Shown: positions 1 through 11,168, counted from the first letter of the stretch. The stretch is DNA of 64,000 nt from Streptococcus oralis (GCF_001983955.1 NZ_CP019562.1:992001-1056000); one strand, 5' to 3'. Notes: generated by a model from the letters alone, not told the origin. Program-made: numbers and translations.

Positions 1-93
1 CTCTTCACTTAGCTGAGAAATTAAGAGATTAAGTTTTTCATAGTTTTCCTTAGAGGCTAACACTAGCTCCTCTTTCGTTCTCGGTCTAGGCAT
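1..93 (-). CDS. ClbS/DfsB-family (DUF1706) protein, N-terminal part only
   Basis: The gene runs leftward out of the window, so only about 31 N-terminal residues are visible. They begin MPRPRTKEELV and continue into a Lys/Glu-rich helix. This opening is typical of ClbS/DfsB four-helix-bundle proteins (DUF1706, DinB-like fold), some of which protect against DNA-damaging metabolites. The start at 93 is preceded by a GGGAG ribosome site. The function is inferred from the N-terminus alone and the rest cannot be checked here. Confidence 0.55.
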   Translation of the reverse strand, partial: MPRPRTKEELVLASKENYEKLNLLISQLSEE

Positions 94-156
94 AGGAGTT
101 CTCCCTTCATTTTCAACTAGAATAAGCTATTTTCTTACTTCATTATACCATAATCA

Positions 157-191
157 AAAAGCAGTTCTTCATTTTACGAACAACTGCTTTT
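157..191 (-). terminator. Hairpin, probable terminator of the BtrH-like gene
   Basis: AAAAGCAGTT (157-166) pairs with AACTGCTTTT (182-191) around a 15-base loop. It lies just beyond the stop of the leftward gene that ends at 220. The A/T flanks would give a short U-tract on the minus strand. Confidence 0.5.
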
Positions 192-219
192 ACTAACTAT
201 TTTTTTATTCTTATAGTCA

Positions 220-1134
220 CTAGTTTACATATAAATCTCTAAAGCGACCATCCACTTCTGCTATCTGATAGAGCAAGTGGGATAGTTCTTGGTAATCTTC
301 TTTTAAACATGAAAGATGAGCTTGACCAAATAGAGATGCCAATTCCTCTTTTAATCTTGCCCCTTCCGGATCATACGCTTTTAAGAATTTACTGAGATAG
401 AGATTTCGAACAGCTGCAAGTTTAAAGCTGAAATACTGATGCAATTGTTTTTGCTCGGTATTTAAGCCGTTTTCAGCAACTGCTTTTGCATAGCATTTCA
501 AAACACCGTTTTGACCATTCAGATATCGGGACTTTATAATCTTTGCTGTTTCCTGATAGATTTCAGTCTGACTAGGACTCTTGATCTTCTTAAAATTTCC
601 CCACATAGAGTATGCTCCGCGCTTATAGTCAATAGCCTCTGCCTTCCAGGCTTCTAAGATATCATTAAAAGCAACCTTCATACAGGCAAAACCAGCTGGA
701 TCATGCAAATAGAGATACTGACCATCAAGAGCATACACGGTTACAAAGTGATCCACACCATAAAGGATTGTGTGATTGGGATTGTAGGTCAGATGGCCCA
801 TATCAAGAGGTCCCAGTACGACAGGTCCATTGGACAGAAAGGTTTCCAACTTTCTTCTAATCTCTTCCAAATCTACTTCCGCTCCATCCTTTAGATAGAA
901 GTCCTCATAGTCAAATCCAAGTATTTTTAAAGAATGAGAGATAGAAAGATCTGGCATTCCATTGTCAAAGAATATTAGAGGGTGTCGTTCATCTTCCTTT
1001 ACAATACTAGCGCCATTTCCCATCACCATAATTGCCTCTAAAAACTCTGCTTTAAAGTCATAACCATAGGCATCCAGTGCCATAGCCAATGAATAGCTAT
1101 AGCAAAGTGACACATCTCCAAAATACATCTGCAT
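220..1134 (-). CDS. BtrH N-terminal domain / C39-like cysteine peptidase-fold protein
   Basis: This 304-residue protein resembles the BtrH N-terminal domain, a papain-like fold known from butirosin biosynthesis and from many orphan genes. Cys11 lies in a context (GDVSLCYSYSLA) like that of C39-type enzymes. His129 (GVDHFV) and Asp145 (LHDPAG) could complete a Cys-His-Asp triad. The C-terminal 130 residues are helical and uncharacterised. There is no signal peptide or membrane segment, so it should be cytoplasmic. The start is supported by AAGGAGG seven bases upstream. It stands alone between terminators with no biosynthetic neighbours, so the substrate is unknown. It could be an acyltransferase or a peptidase. 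Confidence 0.6.
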   Translation of the reverse strand: MQMYFGDVSLCYSYSLAMALDAYGYDFKAEFLEAIMVMGNGASIVKEDERHPLIFFDNGMPDLSISHSLKILGFDYEDFYLKDGAEVDLEEIRRKLETFLSNGPVVLGPLDMGHLTYNPNHTILYGVDHFVTVYALDGQYLYLHDPAGFACMKVAFNDILEAWKAEAIDYKRGAYSMWGNFKKIKSPSQTEIYQETAKIIKSRYLNGQNGVLKCYAKAVAENGLNTEQKQLHQYFSFKLAAVRNLYLSKFLKAYDPEGARLKEELASLFGQAHLSCLKEDYQELSHLLYQIAEVDGRFRDLYVN

Positions 1135-1253
1135 ATCCCTGCCTCCTTATCTTCTATGGGACTATTATACCGAGAAAACTATTCTCATACCCCATAAAAT
1201 CCAAACAAAAAATATGGTCTGTTTGTTTACAGACATGAATGTCAACAATTAAA

Positions 1254-1282
1254 AACTCTGTAGAGATTCTTTCTACAGAGTT
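1254..1282 (-). terminator. Intrinsic terminator of the AraC/GyrI-like regulator
   Basis: AACTCTGTAGA (1254-1264) pairs perfectly with TCTACAGAGTT (1272-1282) over a 7-base loop. Five U residues follow on the minus strand. It lies about 35 bases past the stop of the leftward gene. Confidence 0.85.
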
Positions 1283-1316
1283 CGATTTGCATCTTTATAA
1301 AAAGTCAGAAAATGAT

Positions 1317-2153
1317 TTAGTCCCTGATGACTGGTATCCAGAGTTCCATTTGGTAGTCTGAGGACGACATATCTCCTTTGAAATAAACTTCAAAGTCTGG
1401 GGCTCCTGAATGGCGATAACCAGTTTCCGGGAAAAAGACTTCTAAGACGTATTTCCAAGTATGGTGGATACTAGCTGGTATAGCCCCCTTGACTGGTACG
1501 ATAGCATATTCAGCTGCTGGGATGTCTTTGATTGACAAACCCAATTCTTCTGCTTTTACTTTATCCGTCACATCGTAAGCGGCCATATAGTCGATAATTT
1601 CACCTTCTTTGACATCCGAGCAGACGCCAAAGGATTGGCCGCTACCCAAACCTTCTAGGCTTTCAAAACTGTGAGTTGCATAGAGTTGCTCCCAAGCAGA
1701 TGGGCATTTGCTATTGTCAATAGCTTCCAATAGGACACCTGCAACGGTAAATGCAGGCTTCTTTTGAATCTTGATATCCATGTTCTTTCCTCCTGTAATC
1801 TTTAAGGATAATTGAAGTCTAGGAAAGACCCGATAAGGTTTTCCATTTCGAACTTCTGAGGGAGTTGCACCATGGAATTTCTTAAAGGCCGCACTAAAAG
1901 CATCCGCAGAGTCGTAGCCATATTTCAGTGCTATATCGATGACTTTCTCAGAGTCTTCCCGCAAGTCTGTCACAGCTTCTGACAACCTGCGATTGCGCAA
2001 GTATTCTGCTAATGTCATATCTGCCAGGATAGAAAATAACCTGCTAAAGAGCGGGTAAGAATAGCCCGATAGCTGCTGAAATCTTTTCATATCCACTTCT
2101 CCAGTCAGTTGCTGCTCCAAATAATCCATAGTTTGATTGAATTGATGCATCAT
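1317..2153 (-). CDS. AraC-family regulator with GyrI-like effector-binding domain
   Basis: This 278-residue protein has two parts. Residues about 5-105 form an AraC/XylS double helix-turn-helix, with the second helix around KVIDIALKYGYDSADAFSAA. Residues about 120-278 form a GyrI-like (SHV) small-molecule-binding domain. The order is that of Rob/BmrR-like sensors that bind drugs or metabolites and activate export or resistance genes. Both neighbours on the same strand are separated by terminators, so no target gene is obvious; autoregulation or distant targets are possible. The start at 2153 follows a GGAGG with a long 12-base spacer. Confidence 0.88.
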   Translation of the reverse strand: MMHQFNQTMDYLEQQLTGEVDMKRFQQLSGYSYPLFSRLFSILADMTLAEYLRNRRLSEAVTDLREDSEKVIDIALKYGYDSADAFSAAFKKFHGATPSEVRNGKPYRVFPRLQLSLKITGGKNMDIKIQKKPAFTVAGVLLEAIDNSKCPSAWEQLYATHSFESLEGLGSGQSFGVCSDVKEGEIIDYMAAYDVTDKVKAEELGLSIKDIPAAEYAIVPVKGAIPASIHHTWKYVLEVFFPETGYRHSGAPDFEVYFKGDMSSSDYQMELWIPVIRD

Positions 2154-2346
2154 ATTCTTCTTTTCTTACCTCCATAAGATACAAAGGTCATTAAAAGCAA
2201 AGTGAAAATAGGAAAATTAATGCTGGTTCTAGGTAATTTTTTCTTTTTCGCATAGCTTTTAGTCCGTGTTCAATTCTATCTATATTCTAACAAATACAAG
2301 ATACTTCCACCCTAGAATCTTTGTAAAAGATTTAAAGGGGTAAATT

Positions 2347-2841
2347 CTATAACTTATCTTTTAATTTCTCAACAAAGAGATAGGCTGCTGGGCAGGTCAA
2401 GGTATTCTTAATCGTCAAATGGTTGATTTGATGGATCTTTTTCCGATCTGTATGGGGGAATTCACGACAGGCCTTGGGACGAACATCATAGATGGAGCAG
2501 AGATTGTCTCCTCCTAGAAAGGGGCAAGGCATGGATTTGAAAACTTTATCCCCATCTTCATCCACCTGAAGGAATTCCGCTTCAAAAGCCGGTAATTTCA
2601 TCTTAAAGTACTTAGCGATACGGGTGATATCTGCTTCTTTAAAGTCGGGCCCCAAAGTCTTGCAACAGTTAGCACAGGCAGTACAATCAATCTCAGCAAA
2701 GACTTCTTGGTGAATCTGCTGCGCAATCTTATCTAAGTTTTTAGGAGGTTTTTTCTTTAGATTAGCTAACACTTTGCGGTGCTCCTTCTGCTTTTGCAGT
2801 GCTAGTTGGTGGTAATACTCAATATCAATCTCTTTAGACAT
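2347..2841 (-). CDS. YkgJ-family cysteine-cluster protein
   Basis: This 164-residue protein contains the YkgJ-type cluster C-x2-C-x2-CC (CTACANCC, near residue 54). Further cysteines (PCPF, NLCSIYDVRPKACREFPH, LTCPAA) probably bind Zn or an Fe-S centre. The N-terminal 40 residues are Lys-rich and helical. The molecular role of the family is unknown. The start at 2841 has AGGAAG five bases upstream. It lies downstream of eno on the same strand but beyond the eno terminator, so it is probably expressed separately. Confidence 0.85.
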   Translation of the reverse strand: MSKEIDIEYYHQLALQKQKEHRKVLANLKKKPPKNLDKIAQQIHQEVFAEIDCTACANCCKTLGPDFKEADITRIAKYFKMKLPAFEAEFLQVDEDGDKVFKSMPCPFLGGDNLCSIYDVRPKACREFPHTDRKKIHQINHLTIKNTLTCPAAYLFVEKLKDKL

Positions 2842-2912
2842 AATTTCTTCCTAATACAAGTGTTTTTGTCTATTATACCATAAACACTGCCCCCTTTTTG
2901 CCCCCTGAACAG

Positions 2913-2943
2913 AAAAAAGCCCTTCGGAAAAAATCCGAGGGGC
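2913..2943 (-). terminator. Intrinsic terminator of eno
   Basis: On the minus strand GCCCCTCGGA pairs with TCCGAAGGGC (one mismatch) across a T-rich loop and is followed by TTTTTT. It begins about 26 bases after the eno stop codon. Confidence 0.88.
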
Positions 2944-2968
2944 TTCAAACCTTGTTCACTGAACTAGA

Positions 2969-4276
<1,308 letters not shown>

Positions 4277-4310
4277 TTACTCTCCTTTGAGTTAAATTTT
4301 TTACACCTCT

Positions 4311-4339
4311 ATGATACCTTAAAAATAAGCGTTTTTCAA
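4311..4339 (-). promoter_or_regulatory. eno promoter (-35 TTGAAA, 17 bp, -10 TATCAT)
   Basis: On the minus strand TTGAAA (4334-4339) and TATCAT (4311-4316) are separated by 17 bases. They are followed by a roughly 30-base leader carrying the AAGGAG ribosome site of eno. Spacing and sequence are near consensus. Confidence 0.75.
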
Positions 4340-4381
4340 GAAAAAACGTTATCTTTGTGCAAATTTTCCTTAACTTTATAA

Positions 4382-4395
4382 AGTAATCGCTTTCA
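4382..4395 (-). promoter_or_regulatory. Candidate cre (CcpA) box upstream of the eno promoter
   Basis: TGAAAGCGATTACT on the minus strand matches the cre consensus TGWAANCGNTNWCA at 13 of 14 positions. Its near edge is about 42 bases upstream of the -35. That is the placement of activating cre sites of glycolytic and acetate genes in other Firmicutes. The regulatory effect is inferred. Confidence 0.5.
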
Positions 4396-4596
4396 CAATT
4401 TCCTGTTTATCCACTTAAAATTATCAACTTGTTTGAATATGAAATCGTTATAACCTTTATTAATATTAATCAAAATAATAATTCATTTATGTCGATTAAA
4501 CAAGTTCTACCTTTAATTTTACAAGTAATTTAAAATATATGTCACAAGTGTTAGTATTTTACAATTCCATATCAAATACTTTATTCACTTTAAAAA
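4396..4596. other. Very AT-rich gap between divergent eno and lipoprotein genes
   Basis: The 374-base gap between the two divergent starts holds the eno promoter and cre box at its left and the lipoprotein promoter at its right. The roughly 200 bases between are extremely AT-rich. I find no open frame with a ribosome site and no hairpin of note there. Confidence 0.6.
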
Positions 4597-4625
4597 TTGA
4601 GTTAAATTTGATACTATACTATAAG
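4597..4625 (+). promoter_or_regulatory. Candidate promoter of the small lipoprotein gene
   Basis: TTGAGT (4597-4602) and TATAAG (4620-4625) are 17 bases apart. An overlapping TATACT (4615-4620) is an alternative -10. The leader to the AAGGAG ribosome site would be very short. Confidence 0.4.
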
Positions 4626-4647
4626 AAAAATATTAAGGAGACTAATA

Positions 4648-5118
4648 ATGAAGAAGAAATTCTTATTAATTGCTTTATTTATATCAGTTATTTTACTTAC
4701 TGCCTGTGCTAATAATAATAGTAAGGTTGTAGAGAAGAACAGTGATGGTACTTCAACTATTACTTATACTGATGGTAGTGTAATTGGGACAAACGGTAAA
4801 GATTTTACATTTTTACAAGAAGACGGTTCATCAATTATTTATCTTGACAACGACAAGACCTATCAGTACCATGGTACTGACGGTAGTTTTGTCTCAAAAG
4901 ATAGTGGTGGCTCTTATACCATTCAACTTCCTTCTGATGACAATGTCATCCTCTATGCAAATGGTTCATATTTAATTAATAACGCAGATGGGAGTTCTGA
5001 AACAGGTTCAAGCAAAGAAGAACTTAATAAATACTTGATTTCTAAAAATTTCACTGTATTTTCTGATCTTGATAAAAAGGTTGCAGACATTGTAGATTAC
5101 GTAAAGAAAAATAACTAG
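4648..5118 (+). CDS. Small secreted lipoprotein with degenerate DGS repeats
   Basis: This 156-residue protein has a Lys-rich n-region, a hydrophobic core and the lipobox LTAC with Cys19, so it is predicted to be a surface lipoprotein. The mature part repeats a motif like DGS/NGS followed by an alternating hydrophobic strand about every 10-20 residues (near residues 44, 60, 78, 105 and 113), suggesting a small beta-repeat fold. A short helical tail closes it. AAGGAG precedes the start. It is more AT-rich than its neighbours and is flanked by housekeeping genes. I do not recognise a characterised family, and the function is unknown. Confidence 0.75.
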   Translation: MKKKFLLIALFISVILLTACANNNSKVVEKNSDGTSTITYTDGSVIGTNGKDFTFLQEDGSSIIYLDNDKTYQYHGTDGSFVSKDSGGSYTIQLPSDDNVILYANGSYLINNADGSSETGSSKEELNKYLISKNFTVFSDLDKKVADIVDYVKKNN

Positions 5119-5157
5119 ATCATCTTATCTCTTTCATATTTTGAAGGAGATTTTATT

Positions 5158-5186
5158 TTGGAATTCAACTTGAATTATGGTAAAAT
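5158..5186 (+). promoter_or_regulatory. Promoter of yueI-like gene, leaderless layout
   Basis: TTGGAA (5158-5163), 17 bases, then TAAAAT (5181-5186) with an extended TGG just before it. Only six bases (5187-5192) separate the -10 from the ATG at 5193. The expected transcript start is therefore the start codon itself. No ribosome-binding sequence precedes the ATG. Confidence 0.65.
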
Positions 5187-5192
5187 CAAACT

Positions 5193-5639
5193 ATGACAGA
5201 TTTATCAAAACAACTACTAGAAAAAGCTCATGGTGGGCCGAAAATAAACCCTGACGAACAGCGCCGCTATCTCGGCACTTTCGAGGAAAGAGTTCTTGGC
5301 TACGCGGATATCAGTACTGCCAATAGTTCTGAATTAGAACATGGATTTTTCTCTATTTTAGAGGGTTTTCAAGAAAAGGTAGAGGAACTTTTTGTGAAAA
5401 TCTCACCAAATATCGAGTTTGACAAACAGGTCTTTTACTTAAAACAAGCAAAAGAAAGTAACTGTCAGGCGACTATTGTTTCAGACGATCATATCACTTC
5501 TCCTTTTGGTCTTGTCATTCATACAAACGAACCTGTTCAAGTAGACGAAAAGGACCTTAGACTTGCATTCTCAAGCCTCTGGGAAGAGAAAAAGGCAGAG
5601 CCACCTAAAAAATCCATCTGGAAAAAATGGTTTGGTTAA
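5193..5639 (+). CDS. YueI-family (DUF1694) protein
   Basis: This 148-residue protein has the YueI/DUF1694 N-terminus ([16 protein letters not shown]). The central region resembles an aminoacyl-acceptor-like fold (Q-V-F-Y-L-K-Q). The C-terminal tail ([12 protein letters not shown]) is basic and Trp-rich and could touch membrane. The biochemical role is unknown. There is no signal peptide. Its stop codon overlaps the stop of the convergent glycerate kinase gene by four bases. The upstream promoter implies a leaderless mRNA. Confidence 0.85.
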   Translation: MTDLSKQLLEKAHGGPKINPDEQRRYLGTFEERVLGYADISTANSSELEHGFFSILEGFQEKVEELFVKISPNIEFDKQVFYLKQAKESNCQATIVSDDHITSPFGLVIHTNEPVQVDEKDLRLAFSSLWEEKKAEPPKKSIWKKWFG

Positions 5640-6751
5640 TGATTTCTCATATTTAATAAACGACCAATATTAGTAGCTGTGTGCTCCAAATAGAGACTTG
5701 CGTTTTTCAGACTCTCTTCCAAAGTTTCACTTTTCTCTAAAATGGAAAAGGCTGCTTGTATATTTTCGAATGGTAGGGGAGGCAAATCGTCAGCAAGACT
5801 ACCACAAATAGCAATAACAGGAACTCCGCTAGGGGTTCTTTTTGCTACACCGATAGGAGCTTTTCCAACAAAGCTTTGACTGTCCAGTCTACCTTCTCCA
5901 ACGATAACCAAGTCGGCCCCTGCAACTTTCTTGTCAAAGTCAATCAAATCTAAGCAAGTGTCAATCCCAGATACGATAGTGGCCTCAGCAAAGGCACAGA
6001 GCCCAGCCGCAATCCCACCACCAGCTCCCGCTCCTTTAAGAGATAAGGTTGATGGCGAAAGTTTTTCATAGAACCGCTGTATAGCCAGATCTACTATCTC
6101 AAACAAAGCAGGATCCAAGCCCTTTTGTTTTCCAAATGTATAGGTTGCCCCTTGATGATCACATAGAGGGCTCACGACATCTGCTAAAATGCGGATTTTC
6201 ACATCTTCAGGAATCCTATATAACTCGCTGTCTGAAACTGACTCGAACTCAAGCAAAGTCTGACCACAAGCTGGCAATTCCTTTCCATTCTTATCATAAA
6301 AACGATAACCCAAAGCAGCGGCAATGCCTATCCCACCGTCATTACTTGCCGTACCACCTACACCGATATAGATTTCTTTCATCCCTTGATCAACGAGATG
6401 GCGAATCAACTCTCCGATACCTCTGGTTTGGATGTGAAGAGGGTTTCGTTTCTCCTGCGGAATCTTTCCTAAACCAACCAAGTCAGCAACTTCAAAGAGC
6501 GCTATTTGGCCTTTTTGAAAATAGCGCATTGATTCTTTTAGGCCAAAAGGTCCTGTCACTTGGAACCATTTTTCTTCTAGTTCAAGAGAATGTCGAATAG
6601 CATCTACAGTTCCTTCCCCACCATCACCTACAGGGCAAAGCAGACATTCTACATCTGCTATCGATTTTTGGAAGCCCCTTTTTATAGCTTGAGCGACCTC
6701 TTCTGCCGTCAAACTCTCTTTAAAAGAATCGGGTGCAATTACAATTTTCAT
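5636..6751 (-). CDS. Glycerate kinase (GlxK/GarK type)
   Basis: This 371-residue protein is the usual length of the GlxK/GarK family, which phosphorylates glycerate to a phosphoglycerate with ATP. Marks are [20 protein letters not shown] at the start, [33 protein letters not shown] and the Gly-rich GAGAGGG. The product would enter lower glycolysis next to enolase. It lies nine bases after serB on the same strand, with its GAGAGGG ribosome site in the gap, so the two are probably co-transcribed. The 2- versus 3-phosphoglycerate specificity cannot be read from the sequence. Confidence 0.93.
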   Translation of the reverse strand: MKIVIAPDSFKESLTAEEVAQAIKRGFQKSIADVECLLCPVGDGGEGTVDAIRHSLELEEKWFQVTGPFGLKESMRYFQKGQIALFEVADLVGLGKIPQEKRNPLHIQTRGIGELIRHLVDQGMKEIYIGVGGTASNDGGIGIAAALGYRFYDKNGKELPACGQTLLEFESVSDSELYRIPEDVKIRILADVVSPLCDHQGATYTFGKQKGLDPALFEIVDLAIQRFYEKLSPSTLSLKGAGAGGGIAAGLCAFAEATIVSGIDTCLDLIDFDKKVAGADLVIVGEGRLDSQSFVGKAPIGVAKRTPSGVPVIAICGSLADDLPPLPFENIQAAFSILEKSETLEESLKNASLYLEHTATNIGRLLNMRNH

Positions 6752-6760
6752 AGTTCCCTC

Positions 6761-7405
6761 TCATTCTAAGAAATCAATCAAAGGTAGAACTTCTAAAAAA
6801 TCCCTCGTATCTATATGAGAAGCTATCTCTGTTTTTACGACCTCTTTGGCACAAAAGGCTATTCCGTGACCTGCTGACTTCAACATTAATAGGTCATTGG
6901 CACCATCACCTATGGCAATCGTTCTTTCTTTGGAAAGTCCTAATTCCTTTCTCCAAATCTCAAGCGTAGCTTTTTTTACTTGACCTGTCACAATTTCACC
7001 AACTAGTCGACCTGTTAAAAAACCTTCTTTGACTTCTAACTGGTTGGCAGAGAAATAGGAGATACCGAGGGATTTTGCTAATCTCTCAACTATTGGTGTA
7101 AATCCACCAGACACTAGACCGACTAGAATACCATTCTTTTGAAGTATGGAGATAAATTCCTGAGCATTCTTGGACAGATGAATGGATTTGAAAACAGTAT
7201 CAAAGACTGAAATCGGAAGACCTTCTAATAAAGCCACTCTCGCTCGTAAACTTGTTTCAAAGTCCAGTTCACCTCGCATTGCCTGGCTTGTAATCTGCGA
7301 TATTTCTTCTTCACAACCTGCTTCTCTTCCTAAAAGATCAATCACTTCCTCTGCTATCAGGGTGCCATCAACATCCATAATACAAAGTCCCTTTACTTGA
7401 GTCAT
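6761..7405 (-). CDS. serB: Phosphoserine phosphatase
   Basis: This 214-residue HAD-superfamily protein hydrolyses O-phosphoserine to serine. Motif I is DVDGT (Asp11 nucleophile, Asp13 acid/base). Motif II is around LVSGGF and motif III is GDGANDLLML near residue 167. It lacks the ACT domain of longer SerB forms, which is normal in streptococci. GGAG lies five bases before the start. It heads a two-gene unit with glycerate kinase, both acting on metabolites one step from 3-phosphoglycerate. The glgA terminator separates it from the upstream glycogen genes. Confidence 0.93.
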   Translation of the reverse strand: MTQVKGLCIMDVDGTLIAEEVIDLLGREAGCEEEISQITSQAMRGELDFETSLRARVALLEGLPISVFDTVFKSIHLSKNAQEFISILQKNGILVGLVSGGFTPIVERLAKSLGISYFSANQLEVKEGFLTGRLVGEIVTGQVKKATLEIWRKELGLSKERTIAIGDGANDLLMLKSAGHGIAFCAKEVVKTEIASHIDTRDFLEVLPLIDFLE

Positions 7406-7432
7406 CCCTTCTCCTCTTTTCTAAACAGTCCA

Positions 7433-7461
7433 AAAATCGTATGAAAGAATCATACGATTTT
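7433..7461 (-). terminator. Terminator of the glycogen operon
   Basis: AAAATCGTATG (7433-7443) pairs perfectly with CATACGATTTT (7451-7461) around a 7-base loop. A run of U follows on the minus strand. It sits directly after the glgA stop and before the serB start. Confidence 0.85.
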
Positions 7462-7466
7462 ATCTA

Positions 7467-8900
7467 TTAGTTGACTAAACTATGGTACAAGTCCAAGTAA
7501 GATTTGCAGGCTGTATCCCATGAGAAATCGCATTCCATAGCTTGTTTTTGTAGATTTCTCCAAACGTCCGGCTGGTACTTATAAACATCCAAGGCTGTTT
7601 GGAAACTCCAGTTAAGCCAGTATGGTGTTAAATTATCAAAGCTAAATCCAGTACCAGTTCCTTCGATCGGATTGAAGGATTGAACCGTATCACGCAGGCC
7701 ACCCACTTCATGAACCAATGGTAGAGTTCCATAGCGCATCGCCATCATTTGAGACAAGCCACATGGTTCAAAACGACTTGGCATGAGGAAGAGATCACAA
7801 GCTGCGTAGATTTCTTGAGCAAGTTTGACGTCAAAAGTGATATTTGCTGATAGCTTGTCAGGATAGACTTGCGCAAACCATGAGAAGGAATGTTCAAAAG
7901 CTGGGTCACCTGTTCCTAAAAGGACTATTTGAACGTCCTCCTGTAAGAAACGATGCAAGCTTTCTACAACGACATCAAAACCTTTTTGGCGGGTCAAACG
8001 AGAGACAATCCCAACTAGCGGAACATCTGCTCGGACAGGCAACCCAACTCTCTCTTGCAATTTTGCTTTGTTTTGAGCTTTTCCAGACAAATCTTCCTTA
8101 TCAAAATGATAGTCTAAAAGAGCATCTGTCTCTGGATTATAAAGATCTGCGTCAATACCATTGACTATACCTGAAACCTTACCTGACTCCATCCGAAGAA
8201 TCTGGTCCAAACCGCAGCCAAACTGACTGGTCATAATCTCATGTGCATAGCTAGGGGAAACGGTTGTGACACGATCTGCGTAGAGAATACCTGATTTCAT
8301 CCAGTTGAGACAATCATTCCAGCGAAGGGTCCCATCAGCATAGCGTTCAAATCCCACACCGAACAAATCCCACAACATTCCTTCAGAAAATTGACCTTGA
8401 AATTCCAAATTATGAATAGTTAAAACGGTTCTGATTCCTTGATATGCCTGAATCCAATGGTACTTTTCTTTTAACAAGAAGGGAATCATGGCTGTGTGGT
8501 AGTCATGAACATGGAGAAGGTCAGGGATAAAGCGGATGCGCTCCATGGCTTCAAGAGCAGCTAGTTGGAAAAAGGCGAAGCGTTCACCATCGTCAAAATC
8601 ACCGTACACATGACCACGGAAGAAATAATACTGATTATCAATGAAGTAGAAAGTAACCCCATTCAAGACCGTTTTTTTAATACCACAGTATTGTCTACGC
8701 CATCCCACACTAACTTCAAAGTGGAGAACATCCTCTATCTGGTCACCAAACTTAGCTTCTACCATATCATAATAAGGCAAGAAAACTGCAACTTCGTGCC
8801 CCGCTTTTACAAGTGATTTGGGAAGTGCGCCAATAACATCGCCCAAACCACCTGTTTTTGAAAAGGGTGCTCCTTCTGCCGCTACAAATAAAATTTTCAT
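7467..8900 (-). CDS. glgA: Glycogen synthase (ADP-glucose transglucosylase, GT5)
   Basis: This 477-residue bacterial glycogen synthase adds glucose from ADP-glucose to alpha-1,4 chains. The ADP-glucose-binding KTGGLGD motif is at residues 15-21. The C-terminal retaining-GT motif [17 protein letters not shown] holds the two conserved glutamates of the family. The start overlaps the glgD stop by four bases (ATGA), indicating translational coupling. It is the last gene of the glgB-glgC-glgD-glgA unit. No glycogen phosphorylase follows it here. Confidence 0.97.
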   Translation of the reverse strand: MKILFVAAEGAPFSKTGGLGDVIGALPKSLVKAGHEVAVFLPYYDMVEAKFGDQIEDVLHFEVSVGWRRQYCGIKKTVLNGVTFYFIDNQYYFFRGHVYGDFDDGERFAFFQLAALEAMERIRFIPDLLHVHDYHTAMIPFLLKEKYHWIQAYQGIRTVLTIHNLEFQGQFSEGMLWDLFGVGFERYADGTLRWNDCLNWMKSGILYADRVTTVSPSYAHEIMTSQFGCGLDQILRMESGKVSGIVNGIDADLYNPETDALLDYHFDKEDLSGKAQNKAKLQERVGLPVRADVPLVGIVSRLTRQKGFDVVVESLHRFLQEDVQIVLLGTGDPAFEHSFSWFAQVYPDKLSANITFDVKLAQEIYAACDLFLMPSRFEPCGLSQMMAMRYGTLPLVHEVGGLRDTVQSFNPIEGTGTGFSFDNLTPYWLNWSFQTALDVYKYQPDVWRNLQKQAMECDFSWDTACKSYLDLYHSLVN

Positions 8901-10036
8901 GAATAAATGTCCTCTGTTACTGTTTCACCCTTCTTCACTACAACTGGATGTTCTGCTGTGCCTCGAATGACAACACCGTCCGCAACCTCAACTCCCTTGT
9001 CCAAGATAGCATATTCAACTTGGGCACCTTGCCCAATCACAACACGAGGGAATAAAATGCTGTCCTTCACCACACTATCTTTGTGAACATAAATGTTACG
9101 AGATAGGACTGACTGAACTACTTCACCCTCAATGATACTACCAGAAGCAAACTGAGAAGTACTTACTTTTGAAGTATTCGCATAGTAGGTTGGTTCTTCA
9201 TTCTTAACTTTTGTATAAATCTTTTGATTTGGTGAGAAAAGAGAGTAGAATTTTTTAGATTCAAGCATATCAATATTTGCTTGATAGTAGGATTGAACAG
9301 AGTGAATATTTGCTAAGTAGCCTGTGTATTCGTATGCAAAAGCACCTTCTTTTACAGCCAAATCGCGAAGAACATAGCGCAACTTTTCAGGATATTCTTT
9401 CTGAGCTTCTTCTTCAAGTCGTTCAATCAACCAAGGAGTATCCACAACAAAGATATCTGTAGACATGTTGAAGAGTTCATCCGTAGATTTGTTATCAAAG
9501 AGTTTGTGCGAACGAACATGGTCAGTCTCATCGATTTCCAGAATAGCATTCACATCAGAAATGTCTTTCTTTGGAAGTTTCTTATATACAACTGTAATCG
9601 GACCTTTTGTTGTATTGTGTAGGTGGAAGACTTGATTCAAGTCAATATTCACCAACACATCGCAGTTAATCGAAACAGTTTGGTTTGAACCTGAACGTCT
9701 CAAGTAGGTAAGAAGTTGTTGGTAATACTCTTTTCCAACTGTACTGCTTTCAACACGAGTATTGTAAATTCCTAGATAGTAGTGACTTAGAAGGGTTGAC
9801 AAGCCCCACTCACGACCTGAACGGATATGGTCGAAAACTGAGCTGATATTATCTTGTTGGAAAATACCAAAGATACTACGAACACCGGCATTTGCAAGAC
9901 TGGAAAGGGGGAAGTCAATCAAACGGTATTTCCCACCGAAAGGCAAGCTAGCTACCGGACGGTGTTCTGTTAACGTTGACATATCATGAAAACCAACTGT
10001 GTTTCCTAAAATGGCTGAATATTTATCAATCTTCAT
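8897..10036 (-). CDS. glgD: GlgD, regulatory subunit of ADP-glucose pyrophosphorylase
   Basis: This 379-residue paralogue of GlgC ends in a left-handed beta-helix domain like its partner. The N-terminal loop that carries the GGxGTRL pyrophosphorylase motif in GlgC is replaced here by [17 protein letters not shown]. The protein is therefore expected to be catalytically weak or inactive, as known for Firmicute GlgD, which combines with GlgC into a more active heterotetramer. It overlaps glgC by 11 bases and glgA by four. Confidence 0.95.
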   Translation of the reverse strand: MKIDKYSAILGNTVGFHDMSTLTEHRPVASLPFGGKYRLIDFPLSSLANAGVRSIFGIFQQDNISSVFDHIRSGREWGLSTLLSHYYLGIYNTRVESSTVGKEYYQQLLTYLRRSGSNQTVSINCDVLVNIDLNQVFHLHNTTKGPITVVYKKLPKKDISDVNAILEIDETDHVRSHKLFDNKSTDELFNMSTDIFVVDTPWLIERLEEEAQKEYPEKLRYVLRDLAVKEGAFAYEYTGYLANIHSVQSYYQANIDMLESKKFYSLFSPNQKIYTKVKNEEPTYYANTSKVSTSQFASGSIIEGEVVQSVLSRNIYVHKDSVVKDSILFPRVVIGQGAQVEYAILDKGVEVADGVVIRGTAEHPVVVKKGETVTEDIYS

Positions 10037-11168
10037 CTGTTGCTACCCCCACTACTTCATTGTATCCTACTACTTGTACTTCGTCAGTTCCGTCAATCTC
10101 TACGCCGTCTGCAATAATGGCACCCTCACCAATAATAGCACGAGTAATCTTTGCTCCATGGCCAATAATAGCCCCACTCATGATAACAGAATCAACGACC
10201 TCAGCACCTTCACGTACTTGTGCTTCTGTTGAAAGAATCGAACGTTTAACAGTTCCATCTACAAAACAACCATCCACGACCAATGAATCCTCAACATGTG
10301 CATGCGCACCAAAGTAGTTTGGTGGTGAGATCAAGTTTCTTGAATAAATTTTCCACTGACGATTGCGGCTATCCAAGGCATTTTCTGGCGAAATGTACTC
10401 CATATTGGCTTCCCAAAGCGACTCAATCGTACCAACGTCTTTCCAGTAGCCATTAAATTCATAAGCATAGACACTTTCACCAGACTCGAGATAGTTAGGG
10501 ATAACGTTCTTACCAAAGTCTGACATATCCACATTGCTCTTTTCAGCAGCAACAAGCATATTGCGAAGTCGTTTCCAGTCAAAAATATAAATCCCCATAG
10601 AAGCCTTTGTAGACTTAGGTTGCGCAGGTTTTTCTTCGAATTCAACGATACGGTTATTGGCATCTGTATTCATGATACCGAAACGGCTAGCTTCTTTGAG
10701 CGGTACGTCTAGGACAGCTACTGTCAAACTGGCATTGTTATCCTTGTGGGACTGAAGCATATCATCGTAGTCCATCTTGTAGATGTGGTCACCAGAAAGA
10801 ATCAAAACATACTCAGGATTAACACTGTCGATGTAGTCAATGTTTTGGTAGATAGCGTGACTAGTCCCTTCAAACCAACGGTTTCCTTCGCTGGCTGAAT
10901 AAGGTTGTAAAATAGAGACACCTGAATTGATACCATCCAATCCCCAGCTAGAGCCATTTCCGATATGGTTATTCAAAGCAAGAGGTTGGTACTGAGTAAT
11001 CACACCAACATTATGGATTCCAGAGTTTGCACAGTTGGAAAGAGCAAAGTCAATGATACGGTAGCGCCCACCGAATTGCACTGCCGGTTTGGCAATGCTT
11101 TGAGTGAGTTTTCCGAGACGTGTTCCTTGCCCACCCGCAAGGATCAAAGCTAGCATTTCATTCTTCAT
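10026..11168 (-). CDS. glgC: Glucose-1-phosphate adenylyltransferase, catalytic subunit
   Basis: This 380-residue enzyme makes ADP-glucose from glucose-1-phosphate and ATP, the committed step of glycogen synthesis. The catalytic loop [13 protein letters not shown] begins near residue 10, followed by [20 protein letters not shown] hexapeptide-repeat beta-helix ([18 protein letters not shown]) fills the C-terminus. AAGGAG precedes the start. A 159-base gap separates it from glgB, and no convincing promoter stands out there. Confidence 0.97.
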   Translation of the reverse strand: MKNEMLALILAGGQGTRLGKLTQSIAKPAVQFGGRYRIIDFALSNCANSGIHNVGVITQYQPLALNNHIGNGSSWGLDGINSGVSILQPYSASEGNRWFEGTSHAIYQNIDYIDSVNPEYVLILSGDHIYKMDYDDMLQSHKDNNASLTVAVLDVPLKEASRFGIMNTDANNRIVEFEEKPAQPKSTKASMGIYIFDWKRLRNMLVAAEKSNVDMSDFGKNVIPNYLESGESVYAYEFNGYWKDVGTIESLWEANMEYISPENALDSRNRQWKIYSRNLISPPNYFGAHAHVEDSLVVDGCFVDGTVKRSILSTEAQVREGAEVVDSVIMSGAIIGHGAKITRAIIGEGAIIADGVEIDGTDEVQVVGYNEVVGVATDED

